This document shows, piece after piece, positions 1 through 7,135 of a DNA stretch of 7,135 nt. The notes below the pieces were generated by a model. It made no database searches, had not been told where the DNA came from, and saw only the letters and a list, made by a program, of their open reading frames with translations. The position numbers were made by a program, and so were the translations under genes. The DNA is taken from contig JAPLHJ010000047.1 in the NCBI GenBank assembly GCA_026389675.1, positions 1 through 7,135 of the forward strand, written 5' to 3'. This DNA comes from Chloroflexota bacterium (GTDB lineage Bacteria; Chloroflexota; Dehalococcoidia; GIF9; UBA5629). Position 1 is the stretch's first letter. The number at the start of each line of letters is the position of its first letter.

Positions 1-1030
1 AATTGCCCTCACCTTTCATGATGAACTCGATTTTGATCTCATCATCGCCCATCTGGTGTTTCAGCATCTTGATCCATGCACTTATTCCCTGGCCGGGCAG
101 CAGCCTGGTATCAACTTCGGCCTCGGCATAGGAGGGGATGACGTTGACCTTATCGCCGGAGTGTAACGAATTCAAGCTGATGGTGTTGGTCAGCATGGCT
201 TTGACCTGGGGCACGGCCAGCAAACCATGGTCCTCTATGATTTTTAGCAGGGTGTCTTCTTTGCCGTCTTCAACAAATGGTTTGATAAATTCCCAGGCCG
301 GGGCCATCCTCCTGAAATACTCTGCTACCACAGGCGTCACCCTGAGGGGGACACGGTAATCGATAAGCCGGTTGACCGCCTGCGTTAACCTTTCCAGGGC
401 GTTATCTCCGTGCGGAGTGGAGCCGTGACCGGGTATGCCTTTTCGCTTGAGCTTTATCCAGCAGGGGCCTTTCTCAGCGGGAGAGATCATGGCCAGCAGC
501 CTTCCGGGCACTATGCCCTCGGTTACGTAGCTGCCTTCATTTAATACCAGCCCCGCCGGGAAGTCGCTGCGATGCTCTCGCAGCAAATGCTCAATGCCGC
601 AGTCCGCGCCGGATTCTTCATCGGCCGTGGCCAGGAATATAAGGTCGCGGTTGAGAGCCACCTTACTATGCCAGACGTCGAGCATGGACAGCAGTTGCAT
701 GATGCCCAGTGACTTGGTATCCAGCGCGCCCCGGCCGCAGATATAACCGTCGATTATCTCGCCGCCGAATGGATCGAAGCTCCATTCATTCCTTTTGGCG
801 GCTATAACGTCCATGTGGTGAAGGAGAATGAGCGGTTCCCGGTGTCCCGAACCCTTGATCACTGCGCGGATGGACTGCCTGCCCGGTTTAGATTCGTACA
901 CCCTGTAATCAATGCCTGCGCCTTTCAGTATCCTGGCGAAAAAATCTGCTGCTAAGTGTTCATTGCCCGGCGGGTTAGAAGTATCCAGCCTGATATAGCT
1001 GCTTAGAAGCTCAACGGCCTCGTTGCTCAT
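1..1030 (-). CDS. M20-family metallopeptidase (ArgE/DapE/carboxypeptidase type), 3' end beyond window
   Basis: This gene encodes a zinc-dependent hydrolase of the M20 family, whose members remove acyl or amino-acid groups from amino acids and small peptides, usually in the cytoplasm. I translated 343 uninterrupted codons from the left-reading frame. Visible family motifs are H72-M-D74 (metal ligands), GRGALDTK with D104 (bridging metal ligand), DEES with E138 (general base) and E139 (metal ligand), and NEG with E165. GHGSTPH with H202 opens the lid/dimerisation domain. The stretch NVIPSYAEAEVDTRLLPG, near residues 305-325, returns towards the catalytic domain. Roughly 100 C-terminal residues, including the last metal-binding His, lie outside the window. 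The ATG at 1030 is chosen because GGAGGAGA (1041-1048) sits 10 bases upstream. The other ATG at 1040 is out of frame and abuts that site. The substrate cannot be told: the long lid domain resembles carboxypeptidase S or acylamino-acid hydrolases as much as DapE or ArgE. The gene is divergent from prs, with no evident functional link. Confidence 0.9.
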   Translation of the reverse strand, partial: MSNEAVELLSSYIRLDTSNPPGNEHLAADFFARILKGAGIDYRVYESKPGRQSIRAVIKGSGHREPLILLHHMDVIAAKRNEWSFDPFGGEIIDGYICGRGALDTKSLGIMQLLSMLDVWHSKVALNRDLIFLATADEESGADCGIEHLLREHRSDFPAGLVLNEGSYVTEGIVPGRLLAMISPAEKGPCWIKLKRKGIPGHGSTPHGDNALERLTQAVNRLIDYRVPLRVTPVVAEYFRRMAPAWEFIKPFVEDGKEDTLLKIIEDHGLLAVPQVKAMLTNTISLNSLHSGDKVNVIPSYAEAEVDTRLLPGQGISAWIKMLKHQMGDDEIKIEFIMKGEGN

Positions 1031-1066
1031 GAGATGCCATTCTCCTCCGAAAAAAATCCGCTTTAG

Positions 1067-1072
1067 ATTATA
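1067..1072 (-). promoter_or_regulatory. Putative -10 box for the M20 peptidase gene
   Basis: The minus strand reads TATAAT here, a perfect sigma-70-type -10 hexamer. It lies 37 bases upstream of the ATG and 19 bases before the ribosome binding site, which gives a short leader starting near 1060. No good -35 hexamer is visible at the 16-18 base spacing (around 1090-1095 the minus strand reads GATGCC). The call rests on the -10 match and position only. Confidence 0.5.
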
Positions 1073-1085
1073 CTCCATTTACCGT

Positions 1086-1132
1086 GCCAGGCATCAGGGC
1101 CGTCGCTCTTGCCTGGCGCAAGACAGCGGCCC
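1086..1132. repeat. Two overlapping inverted repeats between divergent promoters
   Basis: One perfect 8-base inverted repeat is GCCAGGCA (1086-1093) with TGCCTGGC (1110-1117), enclosing 16 bases. A second, mutually exclusive structure pairs GGGCCG (1097-1102) with CGGCCC (1127-1132), and CTTGC (1108-1112) with GCAAG (1118-1122) around a 5-base loop. There is no T-tract after either, so a classical terminator is unlikely. The segment lies upstream of both predicted transcription starts, so it may act as DNA (a regulator binding site) rather than RNA. Function unknown. Confidence 0.45.
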
Positions 1133-1160
1133 GGCATGTTATGGCCATTTGAGCGGTTGA

Positions 1161-1169
1161 TGCTATAAT
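1161..1169 (+). promoter_or_regulatory. Putative extended -10 promoter of prs
   Basis: TGCTATAAT is a perfect extended -10 element (TGn followed by TATAAT at 1164-1169), 29 bases before the prs ATG. It predicts a start near 1176 and a leader of about 25 bases that contains the ribosome binding site GGAGGT (1187-1192). No clear -35 hexamer is present around 1141-1147, which fits an extended -10 promoter. Confidence 0.6.
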
Positions 1170-1198
1170 TAGCCGTCATTTCGACTGGAGGTAACACC

Positions 1199-2158
1199 AT
1201 GAGGAAATTCGCGGGACAGGATGAGATCAAGGTATTTTGCGGAAACGCCCACCCGGCGCTTGCCGGTTCCGTATGCGATTACCTGGGCATACCTTTGGGA
1301 AAAATCGAAGTGTTCGAATTCAGTAATGAAAATACCTTCGTACGTGTCATGGAAAATGTGCGTGAGCGCGATGTATTCATCATCCAGCCTATCTGCTCGC
1401 CGGTCAACAAGAACCTGGTGGAACTGCTCATTATGCTGGATGCCTTCAAGCGCGCCTCAGCCGAGCGCATAACCGCCGTGGTGCCTTATTACGGCTACGC
1501 ACGTACGGATAAAAAGGACCAGCCCCGCGTACCTATCACGGCTCGACTGGTGGCAGATCTGCTGACCACGGCCGGGGCCAACCGCATACTCACGGTCGAT
1601 TTACACGCCGCCCAGATACAGGGATTTTTCAATATACCGGTGGATGAACTTACGGCGCTTTCCATAATTGGTGATTACTGGAAAAACAAGAATCTCAAGG
1701 ACCTGGTGGTCGTAGCTACAGATATTGGTATCAGCAAACGCGCACGCGACCTGGCGGAGAAGCTCAACGCCCCGCTGGCCATTATTGAGAAGCGGCGTAT
1801 AGGAAATGATGATACAACGGAAACATTGAATATCATCGGAGAGGTGGGTGGCATGCGGGCCCTGACGGTAGATGACGAGATAGACACGGCCGGGTCCCTG
1901 GTAAGCGCCGTGGATGCCCTGCTCAAGGAAGGCGCCAAAGAGGTTTATTCCTGCTGTACCCACCCGGTCTTTTCAGGACCGGCCATTGAGCGAATAGCCA
2001 AATCAAAGGTTAAAGAAGTCGTGGTTTCCGATACTATCCCCGTTGATGGATCCAAGAAGCTGGGGAAAATTACCGTGCTGCCCATCGCCCCGCTGCTGGG
2101 TGAAGCCATACACCGCATACATACCGGCATGTCGGTCGGAGCCATGTTCCAGGATTAG
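1199..2158 (+). CDS. prs: Ribose-phosphate pyrophosphokinase (PRPP synthetase)
   Basis: The enzyme transfers pyrophosphate from ATP to ribose 5-phosphate. The product, PRPP, feeds purine, pyrimidine, NAD, histidine and tryptophan synthesis in the cytoplasm. The 319-residue length is typical of the bacterial class I enzyme. Visible motifs are PYYGYARTDKK (residues 96-106) with the ATP-binding Arg102, and the flexible segment ending PRVPITARL. VDLHAAQIQGFF (133-144) carries the metal-binding/catalytic His136. EKRR (197-200) carries the catalytic-loop Lys198 and Arg200. The PRPP-binding loop is VDDEIDTAGS (224-233), and the C-terminal family signature is EAIHRIHTGMSVGAMF. Two features are less usual: Thr103 replaces the common Gln of the RQD motif, and DIGISKRAR (175-183) replaces the common DVGG-type sequence. 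The start is fixed by GGAGGT six bases upstream. The gene heads a probable operon with the small gene at 2190 and secA. Confidence 0.96.
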   Translation: MRKFAGQDEIKVFCGNAHPALAGSVCDYLGIPLGKIEVFEFSNENTFVRVMENVRERDVFIIQPICSPVNKNLVELLIMLDAFKRASAERITAVVPYYGYARTDKKDQPRVPITARLVADLLTTAGANRILTVDLHAAQIQGFFNIPVDELTALSIIGDYWKNKNLKDLVVVATDIGISKRARDLAEKLNAPLAIIEKRRIGNDDTTETLNIIGEVGGMRALTVDDEIDTAGSLVSAVDALLKEGAKEVYSCCTHPVFSGPAIERIAKSKVKEVVVSDTIPVDGSKKLGKITVLPIAPLLGEAIHRIHTGMSVGAMFQD

Positions 2159-2189
2159 GAAAGAGCGCTAATCAAATGAGGGTATATTC

Positions 2190-2387
2190 ATGGACGAGAT
2201 AAAGATTACCACGTCGTATTTATACTCGCCAGCAGAAATTATTGGTAAGGTAATGGATGATGGATTGGTGAAAATATTCTTTAGATTTAATGATATTAAT
2301 CAAGAGCGGCACGAGATTCATTGTTCAGCCAATGAATGGGATCGATTTGTAGCTTGGGTTGGGTGGCAACGCAAGAAGAACATATAA
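2190..2387 (+). CDS. Small hypothetical protein (65 aa) between prs and secA
   Basis: I do not recognise this protein. It starts 31 bases after the prs stop and ends 24 bases before the secA ATG, with a ribosome binding site GAGGGT (2178-2183) six bases upstream, so translation is plausible. The sequence has no signal peptide and no long hydrophobic segment. It looks like a small soluble beta-rich fold: alternating hydrophobic stretches (YLYSPAEIIGKV, LVKIFFRF) are followed by an acidic/aromatic part (NEWDRFVAWVGWQRKK) with three Trp and a basic tail. Its G+C content is about 38% by hand count, visibly lower than the adjoining prs and secA coding sequence. This may mean recent arrival or weak codon selection. 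Its role is unknown; the position suggests co-transcription with prs and secA but does not prove a shared function. Confidence 0.65.
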   Translation: MDEIKITTSYLYSPAEIIGKVMDDGLVKIFFRFNDINQERHEIHCSANEWDRFVAWVGWQRKKNI

Positions 2388-2388
2388 G
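2359..2388 (+). promoter_or_regulatory. Possible weak secA promoter inside the end of the small gene
   Basis: TTGGGT (2359-2364) and TATAAG (2383-2388) are separated by 18 bases and resemble a -35/-10 pair. A start near 2395 would leave a leader of about 17 bases before the secA ATG. The leader is very AT-rich (2388-2411 has 4 G/C of 24) and shows no good ribosome binding site. Weak evidence; chance matches are common in AT-rich DNA. Confidence 0.25.
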
Positions 2389-2411
2389 ATAAAAAGAATA
2401 AAATAATATCG

Positions 2412-5054
<2,643 letters not shown>

Positions 5055-5104
5055 TCCCGCCCGTCGCCGCTTTTCCCCCGGTCAGTATGGCCTTTTTACT
5101 ACCT

Positions 5105-5130
5105 GTCATTGCGAGCGAAGCGAAGCAATC
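5105..5130. repeat. Dispersed palindromic (REP-like) repeat, 'CATTGCGAGCGAAGCGAAGC' type
   Basis: The sequence GTCATTGCGAGCGAAGCGAA, followed by GCAATC, matches a short interspersed repeat that I recall as widespread in bacterial and metagenomic genomes and often mistranslated as a 'CHCERSEAI'-like peptide. The ends ATTGC (5108-5112) and GCAAT (5125-5129) are complementary, and an inner GC-GAA-GC mini-hairpin is possible. Only one copy is present in this window. Its recognition as a dispersed family rests on prior knowledge, not on repetition seen here. Confidence 0.65.
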
Positions 5131-5136
5131 CTTTTT
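5108..5136 (+). terminator. Possible weak terminator for secA formed by the repeat
   Basis: A 5-base stem (ATTGC/GCAAT) with a possible inner GC stem is followed by CCTTTTT (5130-5136). It lies 54 bases after the secA stop. The stem is short and only partly G+C, so this would be a poor intrinsic terminator. It is the only candidate before vapB. Confidence 0.25.
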
Positions 5137-5145
5137 CCAGATGGA

Positions 5146-5174
5146 TATATCATTTTTATAAATTATGATATACT
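5146..5174 (+). promoter_or_regulatory. vapBC promoter with nested palindrome (operator candidate)
   Basis: TATATCAT (5146-5153) and ATGATATA (5165-5172) form a perfect 8-base inverted repeat. Within its loop, TTTATAAA (5155-5162) is itself a palindrome. The right arm overlaps an extended -10 element TGATATACT (TATACT at 5169-5174), so a protein bound here would block the promoter. VapB-type antitoxins typically repress their own operon by binding palindromes over the promoter, so this is the likely site. No good -35 is visible. A transcription start near 5181 is inferred. Confidence 0.5.
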
Positions 5175-5188
5175 AATAGTGAAATATT

Positions 5189-5210
5189 ATATATACAGGT
5201 GATATATACA
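5189..5210 (+). repeat. Direct repeat ATATATACA x2 flanking the vapB ribosome binding site
   Basis: ATATATACA occurs at 5189-5197 and again at 5202-5210, immediately before the vapB ATG, with starts 13 bases apart. AGGTGA (5197-5202), the ribosome binding site, joins the two copies. The repeats could be a second antitoxin-binding element or could reflect simple AT-rich sequence. Confidence 0.4.
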
Positions 5211-5414
5211 ATGAAGACGTTAATAGATATACAGGACGATGTCATGAAAGAGCTTTTAAAGGAGAGCAAGGCCAAAACCAAGAAAGCGGCTGTAACATTG
5301 GCGATCAGGGAGTACATCAGCATGAGACGGCGCGAGAAGCTCCTTTCCATGATGGGTAATTATGATTTTGGTTATACGCAGGAAGACCTGGAGAAAATGA
5401 GGGCGGATGACTGA
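5211..5414 (+). CDS. vapB: VapB-family antitoxin (type II toxin-antitoxin system)
   Basis: This 67-residue protein should bind and neutralise the VapC toxin encoded next to it and repress the operon. The N-terminus MKTLIDIQDDVMKELLKES, followed by AKTKKAAVTLAIREYI, fits the ribbon-helix-helix DNA-binding fold of VapB antitoxins: a short beta-strand, then two helices with the typical T-K-K-x-A-V segment. The charged C-terminal part (NYDFGYTQEDLEKMRADD) is the expected toxin-binding tail. The ATG at 5211 is chosen because AGGTGA (5197-5202) lies eight bases upstream. A GTG at 5199 is in frame but lies within that ribosome binding site, so the four-residue extension is unlikely. It overlaps vapC by eight bases, the usual translational coupling. 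The family call is from motif resemblance and context. Confidence 0.88.
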   Translation: MKTLIDIQDDVMKELLKESKAKTKKAAVTLAIREYISMRRREKLLSMMGNYDFGYTQEDLEKMRADD

Positions 5415-5811
5415 CGTTATAGTTGATACTTCAATCTGGATTGCTTCGTTCCGGTCTACGGCACAGCCTGTTCTTTTGAAAACGATGAGGGAATTGATTA
5501 CTGCAGAGCGTATACTCGTGCCTGGTATCATCCAGGCAGAACTGTTGCGCGGAGCGAAAAGCGCAAAGGAAGTCCAGTCTCTACATAGCGTATTGAGTAG
5601 TCAGAAATACCTGCGCATCGAGGAATCTTTCTGGCACAGGTTGGGCTATTTTGCCAACCAGTTATTTCTGCAGGGGATAAACGTGCCCCTGCCAGATGCC
5701 TATATAGCCCTGCTTGCTATAGAAAGAAATATAGAACTGCTCCACTGCGACCGGCATTTTGATCTTATCGCGGGGAAAACCAAATTGAAGGTATTCAAGT
5801 TACCGGGTTGA
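5407..5811 (+). CDS. vapC: VapC toxin, PIN-domain ribonuclease
   Basis: VapC toxins are Mg-dependent endoribonucleases that cut tRNA, rRNA or other RNAs when freed from VapB. The 134-residue length is typical. All four acidic PIN-domain residues are visible: D7 in VIVDTSIW, E45 in IIQAELLRG, D97 in PLPDAYIA, and D115 in LHCDRHFDLIA. The active site therefore appears intact. The ATG lies inside the end of vapB (overlap ATGACTGA, 5407-5414), so the two are translated from one message. The stop is only one base from the stop of the convergent acyl-CoA ligase gene, with no terminator between them, so vapBC transcripts probably run antisense into that gene. The RNA target cannot be predicted from the sequence. 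Confidence 0.93.
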   Translation: MTDVIVDTSIWIASFRSTAQPVLLKTMRELITAERILVPGIIQAELLRGAKSAKEVQSLHSVLSSQKYLRIEESFWHRLGYFANQLFLQGINVPLPDAYIALLAIERNIELLHCDRHFDLIAGKTKLKVFKLPG

Positions 5812-5812
5812 T

Positions 5813-7135
5813 CTACTTTTTCTCTTTCTGCTTGGCTATATCTTCCTCCTGCAGTATCCGGCGCATCACTTTGCCGACCATGGACTTGGGCAATTCGGTC
5901 CTGAACTCCACGTGTTTGGGTACTTTGTACGCGGTAAGGCGTTCCTTGCAGAAAGCCTGTATTTCCTGCGCCGTGCTTGTCTGGCCGGGCTTCAGAACGA
6001 CCCAGGCTTTGACGGCTTCTCCCTGCAGGTCGTCCCGTACACCGGCGACGCTGACCTCCAGAACTGCAGGATGCTGGGTGATTACCTCTTCCACCTCGCC
6101 GGGGTATACCTGGTGCCCGCTCGGTTTAATCAGCTCCTTCTTGCGCGATGTTATAAAGAGATATCCATCCTCGTCCAGGTGGCCGATGTCCCCGGTGTAT
6201 TGCCATTCGCCCCGGAACATCTCGGCAGTGGCTTCGGGCCGGTTCCAGTAACCCTGCATTAGATGTGGGGCCTTTACGATGATTTCGCCGTCCTCCCCCG
6301 TTTTTAGATCCTGCGTGCCCGTGTCGATATCCACGATCTTCATGGCTACGTCGGGCGTGGGCATACCGACCGACCCCTCTTTCCACTTGCCCACGACGGG
6401 ACCCATTACCAGGATGCCCGATTCTGTGAGCCCGTAGGCTTCGACAATCCTTCCACCGGTCAGGGCTTCCCAGCTTTTCTTGGTCTCCACCAGCAGGGGC
6501 GCAGCGGCTGTTATGCACATTTTGAGATTGCTGAAATCTATCTTGCCGGACTTCACATCCGGATGGTTCATAAGCGCGATGAAGAGAGTGGCAACTCCCG
6601 GGAAGAAGGTGGGGCGGGTCTTTTTAAATGTGGTTAGCAGGTCCTTGATGTCGCGGGGGTTGGGTATCAGCACGATGGGCACCGGCGGGTTCACGATGGT
6701 TGAGATAAGTATCCAGTTGCCGGCGCCATGGAATATGGGCATGAGCAAAACGGCTTTATCGACCCAACCCTTCATTATAGGCGAGCACCAGGCGCGTATC
6801 TGCATGGCGTTCATGACAATGCCGCGATGCGAGTGCATTACTCCCTTGGGTGTGCCGGTTGTGCCTCCGCTGAAGAGGATAAGGGCGGTATCCTGGGGGC
6901 CAACCGAAACCCTGCTTCTTCTCCATCAACAGCGTGAACATGGTGCGCATGAACGGGCTCAGGTATTCTTTGATGGATGTGGCAATGACCGTCTTCACAT
7001 TGGTTTGAGGCTGCACTTTTTTGACCTGGCTGTAAAATGGAGTAAGCACAATCACAGTCTCGGCGCCGCAATCCTTGAGGGCATGTATCAGCTCTTCCTC
7101 GGAGAAAAGCGGGTTGACCTGTGCCGTTATGCCGC
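5813..7135 (-). CDS. AMP-forming fatty-acyl-CoA ligase-like enzyme, frameshifted; 5' end beyond window
   Basis: Enzymes of this ANL family activate a carboxylic acid with ATP to an acyl-adenylate, then transfer it to CoA. The motifs resemble FadD-type long-chain acyl-CoA ligases. The upstream part (7133 to about 6914) reads GITAQVNPLFSEEELIHALK, then AETVIVLTPF. The downstream part (about 6913 to 5813, 366 residues) has FSGGTTGTPKG (ATP-binding P-loop, 6874-6842), EAYGLTESG, YTGDIGHLDEDGYLF, SRKKELIKPSGHQVYPGEVE, and PKSMVGKVMRR with the catalytic Lys of the GK motif. The TAAAPL segment replaces the more common SGGAPL. The two parts are in different frames: one base must be skipped between 6895 and 6925. 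The frame of the downstream part has a stop at 6926-6928. The gene is therefore either a sequencing/assembly error or a pseudogene. Roughly 110-120 N-terminal residues lie outside. The C-terminus looks complete, with a Lys-rich tail. The acyl substrate is unknown. Confidence 0.88.
6895..6925 (-). other. Frame-change site in the acyl-CoA ligase gene
   Basis: Upstream of this interval the coding frame has codon first bases at positions such as 6926 and 6923 (reading MEKKQG). Downstream the conserved frame has first bases at 6913, 6901 and 6874 (reading VGPQDTALILFSGG). The change needs one base skipped. A five-base run (GGGGG on the plus strand, 6895-6899) lies in the interval. Removing one base there restores an open frame reading QGFGWPQDTALIL, so a homopolymer miscount is the simplest explanation. 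Confidence 0.85.

Larger units (their letters stand above)
5055..5210. other. Intergenic region between secA and vapB
   Basis: The first half (to about 5140) is G+C-rich to mixed. It holds a weak imperfect hairpin (GGT-c-AGTA at 5080-5087 with TACTACC at 5097-5103, no following T-run) and then the dispersed repeat listed separately. The second half (5141-5210) is strongly AT-rich and carries the vapBC promoter and operator candidates. The base composition changes abruptly at about 5140. I see no strong secA terminator and no RNA gene. Confidence 0.6.

Noticed and set aside
138..359. Plus-strand open frame of 73 codons
   Set aside because: It lies antisense to the M20 peptidase gene, whose minus-strand reading frame is open throughout with family motifs. 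It has no recognisable protein features.
1038..1040. Alternative ATG for the M20 peptidase
   Set aside because: It is out of frame with the conserved sequence and touches the ribosome binding site, leaving no usable spacing.
5199..5201. GTG start for vapB, four codons upstream of the ATG
   Set aside because: The codon lies within the AGGTGA ribosome binding site that serves the ATG at 5211, and no other site precedes it.
5808..6262. Plus-strand frames of 147 and 116 codons after vapC
   Set aside because: Both are antisense to the conserved C-terminal half of the acyl-CoA ligase, and neither resembles a known protein.
6836..6838. ATG at 6838 as the start of a 341-residue ligase
   Set aside because: The P-loop FSGGTTGTPKG lies immediately upstream in the same frame, and further N-terminal family sequence continues to the window edge in the shifted frame, so this Met is internal.

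Overview
The window reads as ordinary chromosomal DNA of a bacterium. Housekeeping genes (prs, secA) sit beside a type II toxin-antitoxin pair and two metabolic genes that run off the window edges. The SecA protein carries an extra segment of about 26 residues in its first nucleotide-binding domain. Together with the style of the PRPP synthetase and the acyl-CoA ligase, this suggests the Chloroflexota (Dehalococcoidia-like). That placement is an inference from remembered family features, not a search result.

Layout. Positions 1-1030 (minus strand) hold most of an M20-family metallopeptidase gene that runs off the left edge. A divergent intergenic region (1031-1198) carries a TATAAT box facing each way, with overlapping inverted repeats between them. 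On the plus strand follow prs (1199-2158), a small AT-rich gene for an unrecognised 65-residue protein (2190-2387), and a full-length secA (2412-5054). They are closely spaced and probably co-transcribed, possibly with an extra weak promoter before secA. After secA comes a 156-base non-coding stretch (5055-5210). It contains one copy of a dispersed palindromic repeat of the 'CATTGCGAGCGAAGCGAAGC' kind, then an AT-rich promoter/operator region. A vapBC pair follows (5211-5811, genes overlapping by 8 bases). Only one base separates the vapC stop from the stop of a convergent minus-strand gene for a fatty-acyl-CoA ligase-like AMP-forming enzyme (5813 to beyond 7135). That ligase gene is interrupted by a one-base frame change between about 6895 and 6925.

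How the genes relate. Prs makes PRPP for nucleotide, histidine and tryptophan synthesis, and SecA drives preprotein export. They share a transcription direction rather than a pathway. VapBC is an accessory toxin-antitoxin module placed between secA and the ligase. The M20 hydrolase and the acyl-CoA ligase are catabolic or biosynthetic enzymes with no visible link to each other.

I found no convincing undescribed system. The points most worth a second look are the frameshift in the ligase, the dispersed repeat next to vapBC, the nested palindrome at the vapBC promoter, the SecA insertion, and the unknown small gene between prs and secA.
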